DNA from: Nymphalis io
Lineage: Eukaryota > Arthropoda > Insecta > Lepidoptera > Nymphalidae
DNA length: 64,000 bases
Assembly: GCF_905147045.1 (NCBI RefSeq)
Contig: NC_065902.1
Coordinates: 3,231,377 to 3,295,376 of the forward strand
Direction: 5' to 3'
Part shown: positions 19,264 to 31,735 of the stretch, piece by piece
How the letters are laid out: each line of letters begins with the position of its first letter
How positions within the stretch are numbered: the stretch's first letter is position 1
Notes under the pieces: model-generated
What the model was told of the DNA's origin: nothing
The model's input: the letters and a program-made list of their open reading frames with translations, nothing else
Database searches by the model: none
Translations under genes and position numbers: made by a program

Positions 19264-20499
19264 CGATGGCTCTTTTGACGCTTTTTTTGTATCACTCTTG
19301 GCAAAGCGATGATGATATTGAATTGCCGTCTTTAGAGTGAGATAAAGTTCGCTTCACGAGCTTTCTCCACTTCTTCCTGGTGGCTGAAAGTATTTCACAC
19401 TGTAATATCCACACCAGACATAATTTATTCAGCTAGGAACAGGCAGAAAGTACTTTATCGTATGTCTCTTTTTTGCAAGTAGCAAATATTTGTAGACGTG
19501 TAAAGTCTCGCTTGTATTGGGTTGTTACATCAGTTGTGTAAATACCAAGCTACATACAAACTACTTATATAACAAAAACATTTGCAGTCTTTATTTTCTT
19601 GAATTGCTTAACATGAACGCCAATCTATATTAATCTGTTAGTGCATTCAAGAGTCTAAGAGAGAAATTGAAAAATTATTGATTTTGTTTACAATTCATTT
19701 AACTTTTTAAAATCTTTTTGCTTGCTTTCTCATTTTTAGTCAGAATTGTTTATGTTTGTTAATTATTTGATAAAATTTTGATTTAAAAATTTAAATTATT
19801 TTGTGCTCCAGCTCTGTTTCTGTGGAGTACGTACAGCATAAGCATGACAGGGGTTGTAACAATATTCTATTCTCAAACCAATTCGAAGCCGCATTAGTAT
19901 TCATTTCAACAAAACAGTAAAACAAATCTAACATAATTTGATTGCTTCGGTATTTTACGTAAACATGATTTTTCAATTTGAATAATATATTATGTAAGTA
20001 CTAAGTTTTAGTGTTAAGTTAGGTCCAATTTTGTATGAGAAATATTTTGACAAAAATCCAAAAATACTTTATTATTTCCAAAATAATGTTTTTTTTTTAT
20101 ATCTATATGTTACGTTTCTCTTTATTAATTTATTTAAGGTACATAATATGAATATGTTGCAGGACGATAACAATTCAAAATCATTTTTCTGTGACGCGTA
20201 AAATTTCTTATATTTGATTAGTTTGTAATAAATTTGAGCCAACTTTTTAAAATAAAACACAATATTGATATATAAAATATTATCTCTGAGGGTAAATGTA
20301 AGGTTGTAGATAATTCTTGTATTAGGTAAGCAGTTGCATATTGCATTCGGGCAATTTTTGCATGAGTAACCTTATACTTATTAGTTTTTTTATTTATTCT
20401 TATAGAATTTCTGTGTCGCGTCTTGGATTCCGCAGGCAATATGCATTATCGGCGGTTTCCTTGAACACGATACGTTTCGCTTTGTCCGCGGTTCATTTG

Positions 20500-20522
20500 T
20501 TATCAGTGTTATCAGCTTATCA
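20500..20522 (+). promoter_or_regulatory. Triple GATA-factor site cluster
   Basis: TTATCA (reverse complement TGATAA) occurs three times in 23 bp, at 20500, 20509 and 20517. It sits about 3.5 kb upstream of the exon at 24012. Enhancer function is inference only. Confidence 0.3.
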
Positions 20523-20994
20523 ACAGTCACGACGCTATGACCGGTCGCATGTCTGTACTTGTGCCCTTTCATTGTACAGCCCAGCAAGCTTGCTAACACT
20601 GTTACAATTTATAACATCTTTTAGATATATTCTCAATCTACAGATAATTCTATACTAAAGGTTTAATTTTATTCTTTATTTCCTAAACAGTTTTGTTTAT
20701 TGTTTTTTGTTACGTAATCAAGTAACAAATTACTTTTAATTATTTAAATTGATATTATTTGTCAAAAGTGTAACTATTTTTCATTGAATATTAAAATTTC
20801 GATTAAAAATTTTCATAATTTCTGTATGATGAACAACAAATGAGTAGTAAAAAATATTTTTAAAACAGTAAATTAAAAAACTTGACGCGTGTCATTCAAT
20901 GGCTCGTACCTACTGTAGTATTATGCCAACCTCCTGGGCTACGCTTGAATTCTTCAGGATACGAAGCAAGTGGCATCGGAAGGTTAAGAGCCCG

Positions 20995-21077
20995 TTATCA
21001 TCTCTTATCAGTGTACGTAGCATGCCCCATTTGCTCGTTTGACCTGACACCACAGTTATCAGTTGAACGCGCGATAA
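20995..21077 (+). promoter_or_regulatory. Second GATA-factor site cluster
   Basis: TTATCA at 20995, 21005 and 21056 plus GATAA at 21073, within 83 bp and in locally GC-richer sequence. It is not a copy of the cluster at 20500. Confidence 0.3.
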
Positions 21078-22547
21078 ACCGAACCGCCATACCTGTTGAC
21101 TTACCTTTACAATTTTTTTTTAAAGTGAAATAATTTATTTCAAAATACATTTGTGTTCCAAAGTGATGTGTTAGAGGAATTAAGAATAATATTATACTAG
21201 TGTTCAAGTTAATTTTGGTATGATATTTGACAGGATTTGTTTTTGAATAATATTATATATATTTATTTATATTTCCGTTACGTTTCATAGTATTCGGGTG
21301 TAATGAAATATGATTGACCTTTTAAAGCAGGTGGTTCTTGTAGACAATAGAAGGCGTGATCGGTTACAATTTTGAATGATACATTACATTAAAAGCATAC
21401 TCTTGTTTATTGTGTAGCTATCACGGGTGATTGATTGCAACACTCGTGTACCGAGATTCATAGCTATATACTATTGAATACAATCGCTACTATTGCTCTG
21501 AAGACTTCATTACTTCTAATAAAAATACAGACTATCCTAAATTATTGTATATTCAAACGATACAAAAATTCACTGAATCCGTATTTAATAAAATAAAAAA
21601 ATAGTCTTGATATTTGGTGATTAATTTTTTTCACTCGCACAAAGCGTTTTGTGTATTTTTATGTTATACATATATAAAAAATATATTTTGCGTACCTTAT
21701 TTTATATAAGTCGTTTATATTTGTATAAAATGGTGAAACAATTTCATTATATTCCATATACCTACTAGAAGGTTTTTCCGATTTCTTGACAAATCTTTAT
21801 TTAATTTTTAATTAATCTTTCGAAGGTCGATATAGGCAGACGTGTCAACTTGCCCAAATGTATCCAATTAACTCGCCATCTTATTATCAATTAAAATACA
21901 TAAAATGTTTCAACTTAAAGGTCATAGTCACGGACAAATACTCTATTTATCATTTTGATTGTGTTATGACTAATCTTATTCCGTTCAAACACTTATATGA
22001 TAACCAATAAAGACAGATATCGCTTTGCTTGTTTGAAATTATTTTAAAAGATTTCTTTATTGCCTTAACTCAATAATATAAAAATGAAAAAAAAAAAAAA
22101 CAAATGTGTAACGTGCGTTTGTTTTTTGATTTTTTTTAGAACTGGCTAGTCTTATATAAAATGTCTTCGTAGTAATTCTTAGGTTTCAATAAAAAAAAAA
22201 AATTGTTGTGTTTGCGCGCGAATTGGTACGTTTGAACTTTGATCATGCAGATAGTATTCTTGCTAATCACTTCGATCGAATTCAATTTTTAACCTTTTTA
22301 GCGTCATTATCAGATATTATTTTAATTTACAATATATCAATTATAATAACTTAATATTTATATTAATTGTCAATTTTGTAGCATCGTATTTGTTCTTTGT
22401 GTAATTATTTTATTGTTATTTGTTTTAGCATTTTTAAAAGCCCTATATAATTAATATGAAATACCTAATATTAATACCTATTTCTAGTAAGTTAATTATT
22501 AATTAATAGCCTTTACATGTCATATTGCTCGGAAAAGGCAAGTTTCA

Positions 22548-22690
22548 TCTTGACAAGAATGTTTGTGTCTTATTCCACAGCGCTGTTCCAATGCGGTTGA
22601 TACACATATGGTACAATTTCATCCTGATGATGTTTTTCCGTTGAATACGACATTAATTATACATGAAAGTTAGTAGTTCGTGTTGTGTTT
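22548..22690 (-). repeat. Decayed SINE-B fragment
   Basis: 'cttattccac', 'gctgttccaatgcggttg', 'gatacacatatgg', 'gatgatgtttttccgt' follow the reversed order of SINE-B body landmarks. Old copy. Confidence 0.5.
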
Positions 22691-23013
22691 GAATCTACAA
22701 TATTCGTTTAAGATTTAACTGTTCTAACTGCACCAACTTACTCTCATACTGTAACTGATACGTGTGTATACATGTATACGCCTACTTGATAATTATCAAT
22801 CTTCATATCCAATTTAACATGTCTTCATTATAATTTATAGTGTACATTGAGAATGAGAAATAACATTTCATTTCTATGCTATTAATGTTTGAAAAATTAT
22901 TTCAGTAGTTCGTAACGAAATACACACAACTTTCTCTATTTAATGATACATAACTTTACTATAAAACACCAAGCAATCAAGTAAACGACTTTTAGGGATC
23001 CTTACGTGTAAAT

Positions 23014-23335
23014 GACTGCCTCGTTGGTCTAGTGGGTAGCTATAAGGCCGCAGACCCAGGATGGGTTCAAATTTCAGATCAGGCCAATAAAAAAATATTA
23101 GGATTTTTGTCGAATATTCTGATAAAGCCCGGAGTCTGCAAGTTGGAATTGTGTACACTCACACGGGATCTACCCGAAAAGCACGTAAATCCGTACTGCG
23201 CCTGAACTCTTTCCGCTCGTGTCGGTTTGCCGTCCCATTGGATTATAAGAGTTAGGGAATAGAGAGTGCACCTGTGTTTGGCACACACTTGTGTACTATA
23301 ACATGTTGGACGCAGTTGGGTAATCTCTCTTGAGA
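23014..23335 (+). repeat. SINE-C, near full-length
   Basis: A tRNA-derived SINE starting 'actgcctcgttggtctagtg' (A box) with a B-box-like 'gggttcaaatttc'. The body includes 'aaagcacgtaaatccg', 'ctctttccgctcgtgtcgg', 'gccgtcccattggattataa' and 'gggaatagagagtgcacc', and it ends near 'taatctctcttgagatt'. Same family as 28929, 50232, 58811 and 63153. Confidence 0.8.
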
Positions 23336-23470
23336 TTTATTGTTGAAAAAATGTTTTGAATAATAATTTAAATTAATTGTAACTATAAGATGGAATTATT
23401 ATGGTAATTGACCAAACCTGCCTATATGTATTAGAAGAGTATTAAGTATAATTTCTGTTTATTCTTTACG

Positions 23471-23550
23471 TTGCCAATGCGCTGCCAAGCGTATCATCCA
23501 TTACACTGGCACACTCGCTTTTCATAGCGGAAACAACACTAAATAGTTAT
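23471..23550 (-). repeat. SINE-A internal fragment
   Basis: 'tgccaatgcgctgccaagcg', 'attacactggcacactcg' and 'agcggaaacaacac' match reversed SINE-A middle sequence. Decayed. Confidence 0.5.
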
Positions 23551-24011
23551 GTTGTAGCTGGTTTTAAAATAAGTGAAAGGTAACTCTTCAAATGTACCTT
23601 TAATGATCTTATTATCCGATTCTTTTGACGTATGTTTACCGAATTGTTTGAAAGTGATGTTGAACTTTTTTTTAAACTTTTGAGCTGTATTCATTCAAAA
23701 AATACTTAAGCCATACCTTGCCTTTTGTTTATTTTAAAATAAATAACAACCGGTCTTTTTACAAATATAGTAACTAGCATTCATGTGCTCAGACATGAAC
23801 ACTTTTCTTTTTTCTCAAGATATTTGGAATTGATTTTCAATTGTTGCTAGTATTTTTCTGACATTTCTGTGTAACCATGAATTTTGATATCTATTATATT
23901 TAACTAGAATTTATCGTATGTAATATATTGAAATTGTTATACCTTATAATGAAATATTCTGCAGGTGTAAAACATCATTTTATCATTTATTCAGGAATTA
24001 TTGCATTAAAA

Positions 24012-24219
24012 ATGTCTGAAACGGTGATTAAGAGTTCGGAACAGCTAACAGCAATGTCGTTGGACAATGGTATTGTCGAGAGGAAGTGTAGTGATGGTGA
24101 CGTGATTAAAGATGATGAAGTGATAAAGGAGGAAGGGGATGAGAGCAAGAGTGCCACCCACAGGGAGAACCGATTGACGAGCATCATCGATCAGTTACGC
24201 TGTCAAAGCAAAATGAAAG
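24012..24219 (+). CDS. First coding exon of an unidentified gene (isoform 1)
   Basis: The ATG at 24012 sits in a good insect context (ttaaaaATG) and opens 69 codons: MSETVIKSSEQLTAMSLDNG, an acidic stretch (DGDVIKDDEVIKEEGDES) and THRENRLTSIIDQLRCQSKM, then K plus G|. The exon ends in phase 1 at a perfect gtaagt (24220). An acceptor-like 'tttattcag' at 23986-23994 suggests a non-coding exon upstream, so the ATG probably lies 17 nt into this exon. The in-frame ATG at 23928 lies before that acceptor and is disfavoured. Charged composition without a signal peptide suggests an intracellular, perhaps nuclear, N-terminus. I do not recognise the family. It can splice in frame to 62498. Confidence 0.7.
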
Positions 24220-25312
24220 GTAAGTAGAAAAACTATAAGCCAATTTCCACTTTAATTTATGTGTGTTTTTGTTTGTATTTTTTTGTGTATATATTTATTT
24301 TAAAATTTAAAAAGTCAATTTTTTTAAGTGCAGTCAATGTAAATTTCCTAGGTCGTATTGGCATGCAATATTTTCGAGAAAAAGTTTGTGTTCCAAAAAG
24401 GTTTTACTTCTATCACGTGTTTTCGCATTAAAATTCGTATGTATATATTTAAACATCGCATCTGTCGCTGAGGTTCATACGGATAAAGGTTAAGCAAACT
24501 AATTCAAAGTGCAGGAACATCGTGATTCTGTGATAGCACTATCTCCCATCTAGCTATTGTTGCCGGAGTTAAGACTCATTGTGATCACCGCTAATTGCGC
24601 GCGCGCACCCGACGCGTGCCTTTTGTCTCGGTAATCTGTACGTGTTATAGTAACATTGTTTGTACATTGGCATTATTTAGAGTATGAATTTATTTTATAT
24701 ATTCATTTATTCTAACAGTAGTTATTTAAGACAGATTTTTTATTTATCATTTTACATTTTATCTCACTTTGTTAAGAAAGATATATAAGTTTAAGAAATG
24801 ATAACATAAGACAACAGATTGTATGGATTTTAATGTAGTCGTCGATAATAAGAGTTGTACTATATGTCTCAAATTATTAAAATAAGTGTATCTTATCTGG
24901 ATTATCAGACAAAGCCGTGAGGCACAACGTATATTTAGATAAGTATAACATTTATAAATCTTAGCGATTTACATGTAAAACGCGATAACATCACGGCAAA
25001 GGTTGCGACTGTCGGCGTTGTATTCGTTCCGGTTGAAACTCTGTTTTCTATTAGAACGGAGATTTATGAACTGCTAGTTGCTCTTTATAATTATATCAGA
25101 TCTTCTTACTCGTAATAAGTAGATTGCTTCGCAATAACCTTCATTGTTCCGATATAACAATCAGAAATACGCTTTTTACTTTGGTTTTAATTTTTTAATT
25201 TAAATAAACATAAATGAGAAAGTGTTCTGCGTTTTCATTTGTTCTTTTCGCAACTCATTCGGTAAAAGTTACTTGTATGGAAATACTTTTAATTTTAATA
25301 CTTACTGCTGTT

Positions 25313-25540
25313 ACCGCCGAGTAGCAATACGTAGTTTTGTTGTGTACCGGTTTGAAGGATGAGTGAGCCAATATAACTACAGGCACAAGGGACATAACAT
25401 CTTTGCAAGATTGGTGTTCCATTGGCGATGTAAGGAAAGGTTAATATTTCTTATAATCCCAATGTCTATGGGCAGTGGTGAACACTTATCACCAGATTGC
25501 TCGCTTGCCATTCTGCCTTCCTAATACAATAAAAAAAATT
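25313..25540 (+). repeat. SINE-A, 5'-truncated
   Basis: Begins inside the element ('ccgccgagtagcaatacg'), keeps 'gtaccggtttgaaggatgag' and 'cacaagggacataacatc', and ends with A8. Confidence 0.75.
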
Positions 25541-25915
25541 GTTTTTAACTTAATTCAGAATTTAACTTGTAATTTTTTTTTTTGATAATATAATATAATG
25601 CGTAATAAACATGAAATGTATTGCATTATAGGATTTATGCTATGGAACTTGAGTTCGTATGAACAAAAGTGTTTTACTTGTGTGAAGTAATATACTATAA
25701 TAATTTTAATGTTGCGTTTTTTTTAATGTTACGTAAAATAATTTAATAACCGCTATTTTATTACAAGCTTTTATTTAAACTCACTTGTTAATATGTACGG
25801 TACAAATGTTGCAAATAATTTTGGTATAATAAGTACCTAAACACCCGGTTGAGTTGAAATTTTGATTTACACGCTTGATGCTTTTGACAATAATTAAGTA
25901 TTTATTAAGATTGTA

Positions 25916-26269
25916 TGTATTTTTTAAAAAAATGGCCAGAAAATAAATGTTTATTTACAAAAAGGTTTTATTAATATGTTTCGAATATTTATTTAATACT
26001 TAGTACTGTTGAGTTTCGATTTGACGGGTGAGTCAGTCAGTGTAACTACAGGCAGAAGGGATGTCAAACGGCTTTGCTTATAAATATTGTGCTTATTTTT
26101 TAAAAAAATGGCCGGAAAATAAATGTTTATTTACAAAAAGGTTTTATTAATATGTTTCGAATATTTATTTAATACTTAGTACTGTTGAGTTTCGATTTGA
26201 CGGGTGAGTCAGTCAGTGTAACTACAGGCAGAAGGGATGTCAAACGGCTTTGCTTATAAATATTGTGTA
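25916..26269 (+). repeat. 176-bp near-perfect tandem duplication
   Basis: The unit beginning 'tattttttaaaaaaatggcc' recurs exactly 176 bp later (atgg at 25932 and 26108). I see only one difference (ccagaaa / ccggaaa). Each unit contains a short SINE-A middle fragment ('gggtgagtcagtcagtgtaa'). Confidence 0.9.
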
Positions 26270-26280
26270 GCGGGTGATTA

Positions 26281-26348
26281 GTAAAACAAAGCTGTGTCTT
26301 TTTCTTTCGAATGTTAAATCAATAATGAGAGAAAGAGCGAAATCAGTA
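26281..26348 (+). repeat. Dispersed repeat G, copy 2
   Basis: 'gtgtctttttctttcgaatg' and 'aatgagagaaagagcgaaat' match the copy at 7637-7712. Confidence 0.5.
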
Positions 26349-26353
26349 AGGCC

Positions 26354-26488
26354 GGTAGTTCCCAAGGTTGGTAGCGCATTGATGTTGAAAGGGTGATTAT
26401 TATTTCTTGCCATGTCTATTAGTGGTGGTGACCATCGGACCATGCCCCATTTGCCAGTCCGCCTACCTATTATAATTAAAAAAAATTA
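26354..26488 (+). repeat. SINE-A 3' part
   Basis: 'gttcccaaggttggtagcgc' to 'ccagtccgcctacctattat' and A-rich tail. Together with the fragment in the tandem duplication it may be one SINE-A split by the duplication and repeat G. Positions 26489-28231 show no named repeat or gene; 26590-26900 is GC-richer unique sequence. Confidence 0.65.
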
Positions 26489-28231
26489 AAAGTTTGCATC
26501 CGTCAGTTCGTGTAAGATAACTTTGAAGTAGAAAACTTTAAAGAAGTCCATTACGAGATATAAACGAGGTTCTGTAATCTTAATTAAACTCGGGATCCGG
26601 TCACTGAGTTACGTTGCAACTCCGACCGAGCATCGAGACTAACATTTTAATTCTTAAAAATATCTTTATCAATCCCCCAATTAGCGGATAAAGCGGTTAT
26701 TTAGCTAATGAATGAATAAATCGCTGTCGGAATGTACTTCCGATGCGATAGTGTTTAATCAGCGCGTGCAATTTATACAACGACGCCACTGAAATACGGC
26801 AAATGCTTGGTGGATCTTTGGATCACGATTCACCATTCGTGAGTTTAGCTTTCGACGAATACTTCGAACACTGTGGTGTCGCTTGTAACTGTTATTTTAA
26901 TAGCTTACTGTACTGAAGTGTTACGTACACTGTTGTTGATACGTGATATGATATAATTCACATCTAAAAACGAGGTGGAAGGGCTTATATTTAAATTATT
27001 ATAAATCAAACAATCTTGAAAAGTAATGGTGCAGTTACACGAGGCCAATAGCCAAGCCAACAACTAAATAGAGACAATCCACCACATTGGATTGTCATTA
27101 GGTCATTTATCGAGGCAATCCATTGAAGTAAAACGATTTCAGGCACAAAAGAGAAGAGAGCCTCGTATACGTCTACGTGTAAATTACATTACATTTTCAT
27201 TTAATCGGCTTAATTGCTTAAACGTACCGTCATAACTATATATTTTTCAGCCACGGATATGGTGTGTATTTGTATTTTGTGTAACAACTTACCTTAACAC
27301 CCTGTCTTATTGTCTCCATTGGTGATAGAGGAATCGCTTTATTTTTCAAACAGAGAATGAATGAACGGTTCCAATGGGGAATGCTCCTAGCATTCTAACC
27401 AATCCATTATTCCATGTGGTCCTGATTCGTAGGTACAGTAGCTGTTTTGTAATTTTGATTTATACCCATTGAAGTTCTCAATGTATATTATATTTAAAAT
27501 ATAATTCTTAATATAAATATTATATATAATACAAAAATAATTTAAATTGATTTTAAAATAATTAAAATAAAATTTTAAATTGTTAATATAATATATTTAG
27601 CGTCAAATAGTATTACTTACGTATGTTCAATTACACATCAACTACGACCGATGCATTTTCTTTTAAAAATGCGATTTCATTCTCACTCGCACTGAAAACA
27701 CGACCATGTTGCAATCTAGTAAAGAAGCAATTCATGAGTTCGATTCTCGTGTTGTTAATTTCTATCCGTAGTGAGTAAGTATCGAGAGCAAGCGCAGTGA
27801 TCTATAGATCTTAGAACATGGAGCAATCTACGAGGTGTAATTGTGGCAAAGAATATGCACTTGTTGAAGATATTGTAAGAGTTTTTTTTTTAATATGGTT
27901 TTATTTTCCTGAATGTATGTAGTTTCCCTCTCTCGCGTTTTGTATAGTTATTTATTTAATAAGGTGAAGGTTCAATTTTGTTTGTGATAAACATAAGTAT
28001 TGATTATTGTAGGTCGATCTATTGTGCTCAATATCGATGCCTATCTCGTGAGCAGAGGCACATTAAAACTGTTCGGACTGCCACTTAAACGTAAAAAAAA
28101 ATCATCGCCTACTTTATAAAAAAAATATAATCAAATGAACGATACGAAAATTATGCAGACGTATAGTAGAATCATTTTTTTTACTTGGTGCTCAGGGTTT
28201 TGTGCTCAAAATATTTTCTGCCATCACACAG

Positions 28232-28402
28232 TAATACTTAATAACTACGGGCACAAGGGATATAACATCCTAGTTCCCAAGGAAGGTGGCGCATTGGCGA
28301 TGTAAGGAATGGCTAATATTTCTAACAGATCCATTATCTAGGGGCGGTGGTGACCACTTACCATTAGGTGGTCCATTTATCCATCCATCTATTTTTATAT
28401 AA
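28232..28402 (+). repeat. SINE-A 3' half
   Basis: 'actacgggcacaagggatat', 'gttcccaaggaaggtggcgc', 'gaccacttaccattaggtgg' are clear SINE-A landmarks. Confidence 0.75.
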
Positions 28403-28445
28403 CAAGTGAGTGCCTGCACAAAGCTACCACCACTGGTACAGTCCG
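28403..28445 (-). repeat. SINE-A 5' head, inverted against the preceding copy
   Basis: 'gcctgcacaaagctaccacc' 'actggta' is the reverse complement of the SINE-A start. It directly abuts the 3' half of the opposite-strand copy, so the two pieces form a head-inverted composite. Confidence 0.6.
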
Positions 28446-28928
28446 TTGCTATTCTACCACGCGTCATTATTCTACATTACATAGCAATTTTTGAATTTCG
28501 TATTCTCGTTTATTGGGTATGGGATTTTTATGGTTCATTCTTATCATTTTGCATCAGATAATTAAGTTCAGCAGACTATTGTCAGTGTAAGGCCAATGTA
28601 TATAAGCTTAGCTAATAACTTGCCATGAGCTGGTCCAAATTTACCATCTTACCCTCCTGGTAGCGATAAGAAACACATCTATTTATAATAATTATAGTTG
28701 TCATATTTATATCTATGTATATTACAATTATTAAAAGTACTTACAGTAATTGATAAGATCATAGTTATTGGTTTTGATATCAATGACCTAATCAACAATA
28801 AACAAACATGACAAGTAAAATCTGCTATTCCGTGAAAGATTACTTGTAAAATAAAGTATTAATGTAATTTTTAGACAAAGATGGAATGTCTATGGACAGC
28901 AACAGTTTATCATGTGGCATGTGTGTTG

Positions 28929-29150
28929 ACTGCCTCGTTGGTCTATTTGATAAAAGTCCACAGATCCTGAAGTGATGGACACAAACCCCTGTTCAGGTGA
29001 TAAAAAATTATTGGGTTTGATACTACTGTGTTTCAAAAAGCACGTAAAGCCGTTGGTTTTGCGCCTCTCTCTAGTTATGTCGGATATCTTGTCTCATCGG
29101 ATTATAAGAGCGAGGGAATAGAGAGTGCACCACACTTCCGCATACATTAA
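28929..29150 (+). repeat. SINE-C copy
   Basis: 'gactgcctcgttggtctatt', 'tttcaaaaagcacgtaaagc' and 'gggaatagagagtgcacc' match SINE-C. There is an internal deletion compared with the 50-kb copy. Confidence 0.75.
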
Positions 29151-30584
29151 TTTATCTAGTCTCCATTGAATACCCGTGTCTGGAATGGAATCAAAGGGAA
29201 TCCATCACTGCATATACTTTTTTATATTAACAAATAAACGTAATAGGTTTACAGACGTGTGTATGTATACTGCATATCTTAGGTTTCTCTTAGTCTATGA
29301 CAGAGGTCGCGTGCGCGTGCGCCGTTAGCGCGCGCTGGATATTTATAATGATCGATATTCCTCTCATTTCTACTGGACCTTGCTCCGGTTACAAGGGTCG
29401 CCATTTTACTTCAAAGCCTGTTTTGTTTGTATGATTAATTTTGTTGCAATTTATTTTCATGATTTTCTAATAAAATTAAACAATTTTATATAAATCTTTT
29501 TTTTTGTAATAACTGTTTACGCCCGCGGATTTCCAGAGAGCGCAACCACTAAAAAAAAGCTCATCAAAAAACTTTTGCCACCCCTAAACTTTGCCGCCCT
29601 AAACCCAGGGTTACTCTGCCTCTAGGAAAATCCACCCCATGATTGTACAAATTTAAGTTCAAATATATAATACTTTCAACATAATGATTAATGTTAGACT
29701 AAAATATTTAATGATTGTAACTATTTATACTAGAGGTTAAATTAAATTTAAAAGTATTTCTATTTTCTTACAACTGTTTTCGAATCAGTGCAACAACGTG
29801 AGCTGTTTTATTATTGAGAAAGCGTCTACAAAATGTAATTAATTGTAGGCACGCGTTTGTAATTTTACGATATAATAACAGTTACTGTTGTGAATCAGCG
29901 CAGTACACTTCTAAAATAATACAATTACATACATACATACGCGCGCCCCGCGTCTTACTTTGTATAAGAGGCTGTTTTTAAAAATGGCGCCTATCGAATG
30001 AATACATCGCCGCCTTTACAATACAAAAATATATAATATGTACATTAATTAACACTATATATATATACTATAACAGTATCTGTAATATAAATCACTAGGC
30101 GCGGAGAAAATCCGTCTAAAAACTCATATGAAGATTTCATAAAATCAATATGAAGCGTTTTGAATATACCATTTAAGCGTCTTAATATGTCTAGAAGAAA
30201 AAGTTTCTTATTAACGTCGGAGTATAAGAAACCTAAGCTAATTAAGCTATCCATAAGTTTACACTAGTGATGTTCATACGGCTGAAACTTCAAAAAACAA
30301 TTTTGCATCTACCGATTATAATGTCCATTGTACTCTTAAATAAATTAAGAAACAGAACTATAACTTTCTTGTGAATAAAGATAATGAAACCTTTGTTCAT
30401 TAACTTTTTTATAGGAGATAATTCAAACGCTTAAAGATTAACAGCCTATTGTATATATTTCATGTAAATAAGACTACTTTATATTGTTATACTGTTTTCG
30501 TTTCAATATAATGAACGACAAGCTTAATTAAAAAGTATATTTTATTTGTTAGATTCGTAAACTTATTTACACTATCAGTACTAC
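29151..30584. other. Intronic, no gene recognised
   Basis: AT-rich with short GC-rich bits: alternating 'gcgtgcgcgtgcgccg' near 29310, and a non-repeat patch near 29520-29640. Open stretch 30045-30254 (minus) has no support. Confidence 0.45.
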
Positions 30585-30690
30585 CGAGGCTTCGGCTAAT
30601 GTTTAGCTAAGGGCGTAAAATGCTGAAAGCGTAATACAGACAAAGTTACTTTCGCATTTTTAATATTGGTTAGATTATATAAATAATGAA
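30585..30690 (-). repeat. Lep1/Helitron-like fragment
   Basis: 'gctgaaagcgtaatacagac' 'aaagttactttcgcattttt' is the reverse complement of the Lep1-type head. Confidence 0.5.
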
Positions 30691-30997
30691 GATTTTATTT
30701 ATTTATTGCATGAACGTGCTAATCTCAGGGTTTTTAGTGCAATTTGTAATTAATATTTTCGTGTTAGATAACCCATTTATTGTATTGAATAAGTTATTAG
30801 TAATACATTATTTAAGGTCATAGTTATGTTTACAAGAATTCGCGTCTATTCTGTTGATCTTTGAGGATTTCCTTCGTTTGATGCCTGGGTACAGAATCAG
30901 GCCATGCTTACCATAAAAATGCATTGTCATCGAAACTGAACTCATATGTAAATAAACATCGTAGAATGAACTTACTTCCTAAGTTCAATAAGTAATA

Positions 30998-31735
30998 AAA
31001 AATCGCCATGCTGGGGATTGACGTTCGCTGCGACCTTAGTCTAAGGGATTATATCGAGGCTGTTATAAAAACAGCTTCACGGAAACTCGGAGTTCTGAAC
31101 AAGGTGCGGCGTTTTTTCACGCCACAACAACTGTGCCTGCTGTACAAAACACAGGTACGGTCTTGCGTGGAATATTGCTCGCACCTTTGGGATGGCTCCG
31201 CTAAGTACTTACTGGAGGCCTTGGACCGGTTGCAGCGACGTGCCGTACGCATTATTGGCGACGTAAAGGTCACAAACACCCTTGAACCTTTACAATTGCG
31301 TCGTGAGATAGCAGCACTGAGCGCTTTCTATCGACTGTATCACGGCGAGTGCTTTGAGGAATTATTCTCTCTAATTCCTGCTTCCCCCTTCCTTCTTAAG
31401 TCCACGCGAGCTGGTTCTCGATGTCACCGCCTAACTGTGACATCAATTCCATCGCGAACAAAGAAATTTGGCAACTCCTTTCTTTGTCGAACTTCCAAAA
31501 AATGAAATTCCTTACCAGCTCACGTGTTCCCCTCCTCTTACAACCCGGGTTCCTTCAAACGAGGCGTAAAGAGGCATCTTGCGGGCCGGCAAGGCGAAGG
31601 CGGCTAGTGCAGAACGTTTTTCCCGTCTGTACTGGCCGTCGTCGCGTTTGTACTCTACTACCACTACCACTACCACTTACCATCAGGTGGAGTAGAGTCA
31701 TTTGCCCCCCCCGGCAAATATTTATATAAAAAAAT
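30998..31735 (+). mobile_element. 5'-truncated CR1/Jockey-type LINE, copy 2
   Basis: Encodes the end of the reverse transcriptase ORF from about LGIDVRCDLSLRDYIEAVIK through ASRKLGVLNKVRRFF, LLYKTQVRSCVEYCSHLW and QRRAVRII, a layout typical of CR1/Jockey-group LINE C-termini. TGG (Trp, present in copy 1) is TGA here at 31503-31505, so this copy is dead. The 3' UTR has a short expansion of 'taccac' units before the common tail and a short A-run. The 5' truncation point near 30998 is typical of incomplete reverse transcription. Confidence 0.85.

Larger units (their letters stand above)
19264..22547. other. Intergenic, no gene recognised
   Basis: AT-rich. Two patches of higher GC with clustered TTATCA sites lie at 20440-20590 and 20930-21090. 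Open stretches of 60-105 codons here (for example 20341-20658 and 20882-21133) lack splice sites, motifs or homologous neighbours. Confidence 0.5.

Noticed and set aside
18962..19312. Open frame overlapping the LINE in another phase (also 31421-31729)
   Set aside because: Shadow of the reverse transcriptase C-terminus; the conserved reading is in the other frame.
20341..21133. Two neighbouring open frames of 105 and 83 codons
   Set aside because: No similarity between them and no coding signature; explained by the locally higher GC content.
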